Program-made: the position numbers and the translations under genes | Notes under the pieces: model-generated | What the model saw: only the letters and a program-made list of their open reading frames with translations | Told to the model about the DNA's origin: nothing | Databases searched by the model: none | Source: Candidatus Levilactobacillus faecigallinarum | GTDB lineage: Bacteria > Bacillota > Bacilli > Lactobacillales > Lactobacillaceae | DNA: 64,000 bases | Assembly (NCBI GenBank): GCA_019113985.1 | Contig: DXGJ01000062.1 | Coordinates: forward strand, 1-64,000 | Direction of reading: 5' to 3' | In this document: positions 57,524 through 64,000 of the stretch, one piece after another | How the letters are laid out: the number at the start of each line of letters is the position of its first letter | Numbering within the stretch: the first letter of the stretch is position 1

Positions 57524-58438
57524 CTACATCGTAGTTGGAAATTCCTTCTCGTCATTATTCTGAATGAATTCATGCAGAAAATCCGCAGTTTTCTTCCCGG
57601 GTAGTTTGGTGCTCAGTAGACCGTAATCAACGGTTACATCGGTTTTGAGTGGGACGGTGACTAAGTTGGGGTGAATATTTTTCCAGGGAGTTAACGAAAT
57701 CATTGCAATGTTTTCTTCCACTGTTTCATTAAAGGTATTGATATCATAGCGTCCGTTGGTGTCGATAGTTTGAATGGTCGGTACTTCCGTCAACATTTGT
57801 TTACGCAAGAGATCGTTTTTTTCACTGATTCCCGTGGGAACCATCAGGACTCTTTCATGCGCGAGGTCTTGAAACGAGATGGCTTCAAGTTGCGCCAACG
57901 GATTATCACTTCGGACGGCAATTCCAAAATGGTAGGAGCCTAGTTTGATGGCACTAAACGAGTGCTTCAGGGTGGTACTGTCAAAAGTACCGACAATTAG
58001 ATCGCTACTCCGTCCGAGCATCGCGTATTCACGGTTACTAGAATTCAAGTCTTCCTGCAATTGGACCAAGCGAATTTGGAACCTGGGCATTTTCGGCGCA
58101 ACTTGCTTCCAAAGTGCCATAAAGGGATCCGCCGGGTGTAATAGGGAGGTTCCAAGTAGAATAATGCGTTTATCATCAGTCCGAACCCGGCGCGTTTCCT
58201 CAACGGCGGTGTTCAGCAAATCAAGCAACTGACGAACGTACGGCTGAAACTTTTTACCCTGAGGTGTGAGGTTGACTCCGGTCGCCGTACGGAGAAAAAG
58301 TTTTAGGTTAAGCTCGGTTTCTAGACGATTGATTTGTTTCATCACGGCCGTTCCGGAGATGAAGCTTTGCTCACCAGCCTTGGTAAAGCTACCATACTCA
58401 CTTACGCGTAAAAATGTTTGTAGCTGATTAATATCCAT
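57524..58438 (-). CDS. LysR family transcriptional regulator
   Basis: MDINQLQTFLRVSEYGSFTKAGEQSFISGTAVMKQINRLETELNLKLFLRT. Confidence 0.93.
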   Translation of the reverse strand: MDINQLQTFLRVSEYGSFTKAGEQSFISGTAVMKQINRLETELNLKLFLRTATGVNLTPQGKKFQPYVRQLLDLLNTAVEETRRVRTDDKRIILLGTSLLHPADPFMALWKQVAPKMPRFQIRLVQLQEDLNSSNREYAMLGRSSDLIVGTFDSTTLKHSFSAIKLGSYHFGIAVRSDNPLAQLEAISFQDLAHERVLMVPTGISEKNDLLRKQMLTEVPTIQTIDTNGRYDINTFNETVEENIAMISLTPWKNIHPNLVTVPLKTDVTVDYGLLSTKLPGKKTADFLHEFIQNNDEKEFPTTM

Positions 58439-58473
58439 TGCTATCCCTCCAATATAGCTAGTATAAACCTAAA

Positions 58474-58490
58474 GTTGATAGTTCATCAAC
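58474..58490. promoter_or_regulatory. Probable LysR operator
   Basis: GTTGAT-AGTTC-ATCAAC perfect palindrome in divergent intergenic region. Confidence 0.55.
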
Positions 58491-58573
58491 AAGCCGATTC
58501 TTCTAATTTCCGATTTTCAGCCTATACTAGTCATTGTAGTTGAGACACGGAAGGTTATGAAAGAGGTCAGCGA

Positions 58574-59026
58574 ATGAACAAAAAAGTAATGGGTGCAATT
58601 TTAGGTGCAATTGTTGTAATGACAGGATTGGTAATGTTAACGATTGGAATGACACGCCAAGCGGAAAGTACTAGCCGAGCAAAACCAGCGACTAATACGA
58701 CCGTTGCAAAACATGTTGTCAGTCCAAGTAAAGCAAGTTCCAATGCAACGGCTAATCAAGCAAGCATGACTGATGCAGACGTCATCGGTGTCTGGATCAA
58801 TCATCATAACAAAGATATTCATCAAAAAATCACCTTCACTGCCGATCATAGGTGGAAGGAAAATCAACATCATGTTACTAATATTTATTCTGGAACCTGG
58901 AAGCGAATTGGCCATAACCAGATTTTACTAGCCCCATATAATGAAAAAATTCATCTATATGGTAATAACTATCAGACCATGAATGTTTTGAACTATAATC
59001 ACATCTTAAATAAACAAACTAATTAG
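58574..59026 (+). CDS. Hypothetical exported protein
   Basis: N-terminal hydrophobic segment, VIGVWINHHNKDIHQKITFTADHRWKE. Confidence 0.65.
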   Translation: MNKKVMGAILGAIVVMTGLVMLTIGMTRQAESTSRAKPATNTTVAKHVVSPSKASSNATANQASMTDADVIGVWINHHNKDIHQKITFTADHRWKENQHHVTNIYSGTWKRIGHNQILLAPYNEKIHLYGNNYQTMNVLNYNHILNKQTN

Positions 59027-59039
59027 GAGGAAACAAATT

Positions 59040-59783
59040 ATGTCAGTAGAAAATAAAGTCATTGTCATTACCGGTGCATCTTCAGGAATTGGTGAAGCTA
59101 GTGCTAAGTTATTAGCAAGTCACGGTGCGAAGGTCGTTTTAGGTGCTCGTCGTGAGAGTCGGTTACAAACGATTGTCAATGATATTCAAGCGAATGACGG
59201 TCACGCCACTTATCGAGTTACGGACGTTGCTGACCCGGCTGATTTAGTTGCTTTAGTTGATTTAGCCAAAACTAAATTTGGCGCGATTGACGTGATCTTT
59301 AATAACGCCGGAATCATGCCGACTTCACCGATCAGCGCTTTGAAGACCGATGAATGGAATGCCATGATTGACGTTAACTTAAAAGGGGTATTGAACGGCG
59401 TTGCAGCGGTGATGCCAGATTTCACCAAACAAAAACACGGTCAAATTATTACGACTTCTTCCGTTGCCGGCTTAAAGAGTTTCGCGGGTTCAGGGGTCTA
59501 TGGTGCAACTAAGTTTGCAGTTCGTAACTTAATGGAAGTTATTCGAATGGAAAGTGCCCAGGAACACACTAATATTCGAACGACTAGCCTTTATCCAGCG
59601 GCCATCAATACCGAACTCTTACACACCATTACTGATTCAAACGCTAAGCAGGGTATGAACAAATTATATGCGGCGGTTGGAATCACACCTGATGCCGTTG
59701 CACGGGTTGTTGACTTTGCAGTAGCACAACCAGACGATGTTAACGTGAATGAATTTACAATTTATCCAACTAAACAAGCTTAA
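59040..59783 (+). CDS. SDR family oxidoreductase
   Basis: NKVIVITGASSGIGEASAKLLA; NNAGIMP; YGATKFAV. Confidence 0.93.
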   Translation: MSVENKVIVITGASSGIGEASAKLLASHGAKVVLGARRESRLQTIVNDIQANDGHATYRVTDVADPADLVALVDLAKTKFGAIDVIFNNAGIMPTSPISALKTDEWNAMIDVNLKGVLNGVAAVMPDFTKQKHGQIITTSSVAGLKSFAGSGVYGATKFAVRNLMEVIRMESAQEHTNIRTTSLYPAAINTELLHTITDSNAKQGMNKLYAAVGITPDAVARVVDFAVAQPDDVNVNEFTIYPTKQA

Positions 59784-59805
59784 TTGGATTTAGGAAAGAA
59801 GAGAT

Positions 59806-61218
59806 TTGAAAGTGAAACGGCTGATCAATAAAGGAAACCTTTATCGTAGTTTAATCGTTGGCCTAGTGCTGATTCAATTATTAGAGCTGGTAGTGCCGCT
59901 TAACCTGACAGTGTTAGATGCTCTATTTGCAATTGGAATCGCAGTTCTAGGAATCCAAAATTTAAGCCGTTCCTTTCAAGTTGCAACACTCGTCTTCTTT
60001 GTCGCGGGATTGGGCTTGTTGAGTACCACGGGGTTGTCGTTATATGGGATTGCGACGGCAATCGTTTCAATGGTGGATATTGTGGTTTTACTGGTAGTCA
60101 TGCAGCTTTTCCTGATTCCGGTAACGGTTGGAAAATATCAGGCAGCTGTTGAGGTGTTCATGCACGACCATGTTCATGGGCCGAAACAGACCTATACGTT
60201 TGTTATGTTAGTGACGCATTTACTTTCCAGCATTCTTTCGATGGGTACGGTCGCAATCGTCCTATCGATCTTGGGTGACAGTATCAAGCGGCAAGTTAAA
60301 GATTCTGCACGTTTTTCTGCTACTGCGGTTACTAGGGCCTTTACCCTTGGAACGTTGTGGGCACCCGGTGCGGCAACCATTTTCCTGATTAGTACCGTGA
60401 CGAAGGTTAGTTGGACCCGGCTATTTATACCGTGTTTGATTTTGGGATTGTTAGGCCTAGTTCTTGCGTATGCCATGGAACGTCATCAAGCATACATGCA
60501 AGTAAAGCCAAGCGTGATTACGAACAATGTGGCGCATCCGAATAAGGGCCACGCATCGTTATTTGGATTAGTATTGGCAGTCATTGCATTGTTGTTGCTT
60601 AGTTTTGTCCTGATGGAAAATAAGGTTGCGAGTTCGATGGATTCTGTGACCTTAGCTGGTTTGCTGATTGTTCTCATTTGGACTGGCTTGTTGGGAGTCA
60701 AGCGTGGCAGTAAACTGCCGGCGTTTAAGCCGGCTTTAAAAGAAGCCCTGACGGCTTATTGGCACCAAGGAATGACGCGTGGTGCATCGTTGGCACCGTT
60801 CTTTGTCGGTATCGGGACCTTCACGTATGGGTTTCAGCATTCGACCGTTAGTACCCAACTAACGGCGGCTTTAACGCCAGTCTTTTCCCAGCTAGGCTGG
60901 TGGTTGGTTCTGTTGATTCCAATCATCGTTGTCTTGGTGTCATTAATCGGCATTCATCCATTAGCATCAGTCGCGTTGATTGGTAAAGTCATTATGGCAA
61001 TGCATATCTCGTTATCCCCACTCTTAATTGCCCTCAGCTTAAATATTGGGAGCGTGGCAGCTTACATGTTGTCACCATTTGCCGGGATTGTCATGATTGT
61101 CGCAACGCTGTTAAACGTGGGTCCGGGAACCGTTTCAATTCGCTGGAACTGGCAATTTTGCTCGGTGTTTCTAGTCCTTAGTGTCATAGTCGCAGTTTTA
61201 TTGAACTTGGTCTTTTAG
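59806..61218 (+). CDS. Multi-TM transporter (anion/organic acid permease-like)
   Basis: About 12 TM segments; two internally similar halves. Confidence 0.65.
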   Translation: MKVKRLINKGNLYRSLIVGLVLIQLLELVVPLNLTVLDALFAIGIAVLGIQNLSRSFQVATLVFFVAGLGLLSTTGLSLYGIATAIVSMVDIVVLLVVMQLFLIPVTVGKYQAAVEVFMHDHVHGPKQTYTFVMLVTHLLSSILSMGTVAIVLSILGDSIKRQVKDSARFSATAVTRAFTLGTLWAPGAATIFLISTVTKVSWTRLFIPCLILGLLGLVLAYAMERHQAYMQVKPSVITNNVAHPNKGHASLFGLVLAVIALLLLSFVLMENKVASSMDSVTLAGLLIVLIWTGLLGVKRGSKLPAFKPALKEALTAYWHQGMTRGASLAPFFVGIGTFTYGFQHSTVSTQLTAALTPVFSQLGWWLVLLIPIIVVLVSLIGIHPLASVALIGKVIMAMHISLSPLLIALSLNIGSVAAYMLSPFAGIVMIVATLLNVGPGTVSIRWNWQFCSVFLVLSVIVAVLLNLVF

Positions 61219-61236
61219 AAAAAGGAAGTAATTAAC

Positions 61237-61875
61237 ATGAAAAAAGTTATTTTATTAGGCGCCACCAGTAATATCTCAGCATTCTTGATTCCACGGTTAT
61301 TAGAGCAGTCCGACGTTGAATTGACTTTGTTTGCAAGGCATGCTGGTCAACGATTGCCACAATACGCCAATAATGATCGAGTAACACTCATTGACGGTAA
61401 CTGGAACGAATTATCTGATGTAGTTAACGCAATTAGCAATCAGGACGTTGTCTACCTTGCCACAGGACATTTTTCTAAGGCCAATCAAAACGTTGTTAGC
61501 GCCATGAAAACTGATGGTGTTGATCGGCTGATTGTTGCTGGCGGGTTGGGAATCTATGACGAAGTAGCAGGAAAGTTTGGCAGCTGGAACGCTCGTATGA
61601 TGGGTGACTATACGGAAATTAAACGCGCAGCCAAGGTAATCGATGATAGCGGCTTAAATTATACGTTTCTCCGAATGGCTTGGCTGTATAACAATGATCA
61701 ACACCTTGATTATAAGGTGATTCCCCAGGGGAGCCCGTTTAAAGATACGCAGGTCACCCGTCAAGCCGTTGCAGAGCTGGTAACGGATATTATCAAGAAT
61801 CCGGCGATTTATCAACGTGCCAGCATTGGGGTGGCGGAACCCAATACGGCTTGGGATAAACCTAGTTTTTATTAG
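61237..61875 (+). CDS. NAD(P)H-binding SDR-like protein
   Basis: KKVILLGATSNISAFLIPRLLEQ. Confidence 0.88.
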   Translation: MKKVILLGATSNISAFLIPRLLEQSDVELTLFARHAGQRLPQYANNDRVTLIDGNWNELSDVVNAISNQDVVYLATGHFSKANQNVVSAMKTDGVDRLIVAGGLGIYDEVAGKFGSWNARMMGDYTEIKRAAKVIDDSGLNYTFLRMAWLYNNDQHLDYKVIPQGSPFKDTQVTRQAVAELVTDIIKNPAIYQRASIGVAEPNTAWDKPSFY

Positions 61876-61887
61876 GAGGAATATCGA

Positions 61888-62382
61888 ATGCAGATTACAG
61901 TTGCTTTGAAAGACGGCTACTTGCCAACTACTTACACGAGCCAGGCCAGCGTTAAGCATAACAATCAACCAATTATATCATTCCCAATTGAAATTCAGTC
62001 GGTCCCCGAGAAAACGCAATCATTAGCGATTTCTTTAATTGATTATGACGCCGTTCCACGGACCGGATTCCCATTTATTCACTGGCTAGCGACGAACGTA
62101 CCACCGATGGCAGAGATTCCAGTTGACTTTAGCCGTCACTATGAAGGACCACAGGGACAAAATACATGGATGTCACGATTTTATCAAATGAATGATCCAT
62201 ATTTTGCCAGTCACTATGCCGGCCCCAATCCACCTGATCAGGCGCATCAGTATACTTTAACCGTGTACGCACTTAATCAGGATATGAATTTAGAAAATGA
62301 GTTTTACTATAATGCTTTTCGTAATCAACTTGCTGGTCGCGTGATTACAAAAGCTTCATTGCCGGTCTTAGCTAAAAATTAG
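61888..62382 (+). CDS. YbhB/YbcL (PEBP/Raf kinase inhibitor-like) protein
   Basis: SLAISLIDYDAVPRTGFPFIHWLATNVPP; YAGPNPPDQAHQYTLTVYAL. Confidence 0.88.
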   Translation: MQITVALKDGYLPTTYTSQASVKHNNQPIISFPIEIQSVPEKTQSLAISLIDYDAVPRTGFPFIHWLATNVPPMAEIPVDFSRHYEGPQGQNTWMSRFYQMNDPYFASHYAGPNPPDQAHQYTLTVYALNQDMNLENEFYYNAFRNQLAGRVITKASLPVLAKN

Positions 62383-62404
62383 TTGGTTGAAAGGATGTGT
62401 TAGT

Positions 62405-62815
62405 ATGGAACAAAATAAGCAAAGCGTTCAAAAAGGTCTTTTTGCAATGGGTGACCTAAACGTCGCATTTCAGCAATATTTCACGGGTCAAAGTTATCAT
62501 AACTCACTGGTCAAAGATAATGACGTTAGTGTGACCGTTAGCAACGTTAGTTTTGAGCCCGGTGCACGCAATAATTGGCACATTCATCGCAATGGGTATC
62601 AGATATTGCTAGTGACTGGTGGTGAAGGCTGGTATCAAGAGGCGGGTAAACCGGCTGAACGGTTGCATCCTGGTGATGTCGTCATCACTCATGATGGTGT
62701 TAAACATTGGCATGGTGCTACCAAAGACAGCTGGTTTAGTCATATTGCAATTACTGCTGGTCAGCCAGAATGGTTGGAGCCAGTTAGCGATACTGAATAC
62801 GACGCTTTAGGCTAG
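62405..62815 (+). CDS. Cupin domain protein
   Basis: FEPGARNNWHIHRNGYQILLVTGGEGWYQEAGKPAERLHPGDVVI. Confidence 0.93.
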   Translation: MEQNKQSVQKGLFAMGDLNVAFQQYFTGQSYHNSLVKDNDVSVTVSNVSFEPGARNNWHIHRNGYQILLVTGGEGWYQEAGKPAERLHPGDVVITHDGVKHWHGATKDSWFSHIAITAGQPEWLEPVSDTEYDALG

Positions 62816-62826
62816 GAGGAGTTTTA

Positions 62827-63180
62827 ATGAAAAAAGTAAAAATTACGGTTAATGGTCAGGTCATGACGGCAAACTTCGCCGAGAACGCAACGACAGCCGC
62901 GTTATTTACCCAAATGCCAATGGAACTACCGATGTTAAATTTATACGCCCGTGAGTTAACTTATCGTTTTAAGCAGGCACTGCCGGCAAACGAAGCCCGG
63001 ACGTCAGGTTATACGGTTGGAGACATTGCCTACTGGACCCCACGCCATAGCTTTGTCATCTTTTATAAGCAAACTGGTGAGGTCATCAGTGATTTGCAGA
63101 AGGTCGGTCATATCAATAATGGTGACTTAAAACAGTTCCAATCATTGGGTAACGTTACAATGGAATTTGCTGAGGCTTAA
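62827..63180 (+). CDS. Cyclophilin-like fold protein
   Basis: PMELPMLNLYARELTYRF...GDIAYWTPRHSFVIFYKQTG. Confidence 0.85.
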   Translation: MKKVKITVNGQVMTANFAENATTAALFTQMPMELPMLNLYARELTYRFKQALPANEARTSGYTVGDIAYWTPRHSFVIFYKQTGEVISDLQKVGHINNGDLKQFQSLGNVTMEFAEA

Positions 63181-63267
63181 ATTGGTCGTCCTGATATTTT
63201 TTATCAATCAAAACACCCGCTTAATTAGACTGTCTTAGTCGGATTAAGCGGGTGTTTTAGTGCGATC

Positions 63268-63930
63268 TTATAATTTTAGGTGTTGATAGTCATGAATGAT
63301 TTTATCTACGCGCAAATTAGCCGGAATAATCATCTTATCCAATTCGGAATCCTCAACTAAGACGACTTGCCCAACTCGGGCGTGGTTGGCGGCCTCAATC
63401 CCTGAAGCGGAGTCTTCAAAGATTGCACTATTTGCGGGAGTTGCGCCAACATTTTTAATGGCTTGTAAAAACATATCTGGGGCAGGTTTACCAGGTAATT
63501 CCCCGTTATTTAAAACGATTTGGTCAATATCAAACCACTTATCAAGATGCAAGTGTTCAAAAAAGAAATCAACATTGGTCCTTTCAGAGGCGGTTGCAAT
63601 ATTCAATTTAGTACCTTCTTGTTGGCAACGGGATAAGAGTTCAGGTAGACCGGTAACTAAACGGAATTTTCCCGGTTGCCTTAAACAATATTCACGATAC
63701 AATTGTTCTTTTTGTTCAGCGATTTCAAATAGTTCTGCATCGGTAAATTTACGGTTAGTAAAGTACTCAAAGGTATGTCGGTTATTACGTCCGGCAACGT
63801 GTTCACCAAACTCATGATCGGTCATTGAGCTACCGAATCGTTCTTCAAGAAACTCACGCCAAGAATTCTTTTGGAGTAAACCGTCAAAAAACATGGTCCC
63901 GTTAAAATCAAAAATGAGTGTATTGATCAT
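63268..63930 (-). CDS. HAD family hydrolase (beta-phosphoglucomutase-like)
   Basis: NTLIFDFNGTMFFDGLLQ; GKPAPDMFLQAIKNVGATPANSAIFEDSASGIEAA. Confidence 0.92.
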   Translation of the reverse strand: MINTLIFDFNGTMFFDGLLQKNSWREFLEERFGSSMTDHEFGEHVAGRNNRHTFEYFTNRKFTDAELFEIAEQKEQLYREYCLRQPGKFRLVTGLPELLSRCQQEGTKLNIATASERTNVDFFFEHLHLDKWFDIDQIVLNNGELPGKPAPDMFLQAIKNVGATPANSAIFEDSASGIEAANHARVGQVVLVEDSELDKMIIPANLRVDKIIHDYQHLKL

Positions 63931-64000
63931 AAGCGTGCTCCTTTTGTCAGCTAGGCAACGATATATGCAAGGTTGAAGGATTCTTACTATGTCATTACAA

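Overview
This 64 kb window is a low-GC Gram-positive chromosome segment. Gene content and protein similarity suggest Lactobacillaceae, probably Levilactobacillus-like (inference). Most of it is ordinary: RqcH, FolT with a THF riboswitch, Tex, XerS-like recombinase, MFS and ABC transporters, SDRs and regulators. No tRNA, rRNA, CRISPR array or intact prophage was recognised. Items worth a second look: (1) pyrR is followed by a carA/carB-like pair in which both proteins have lost canonical carbamoyl-phosphate synthetase catalytic residues, yet both reading frames are open. (2) An AT-rich two-gene operon (29936-35603) encodes a 1197-aa SF2-type helicase with a C-terminal PD-(D/E)XK-like nuclease, overlapping a 693-aa protein that may be a divergent pPIWI_RE-like protein. 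It is the best candidate for an undescribed defence system. (3) A three-gene toxin-antitoxin-chaperone locus (MqsR-like, MqsA/Xre-like, SecB-like) lies at 36852-38241. (4) 44-52 kb is a toxin-antitoxin and IS graveyard: two paralogous TA islands have decayed in complementary ways, mazF has a nonsense codon at position 6, a RelE/YafQ toxin is frameshifted, an IS3 element shows a probable -1 frameshift site, and IS30-type ends flank a cargo that includes a PaxB/Pyr4-like membrane protein. (5) RNA-level candidates are a rod-like RNA (possible 6S/Lacto-usp type), a structured leader fused to degV by ATGA overlap, and a promoter-terminator sRNA candidate near 53.1-53.3 kb. All family assignments were made by eye from the sequence; no searches were run.
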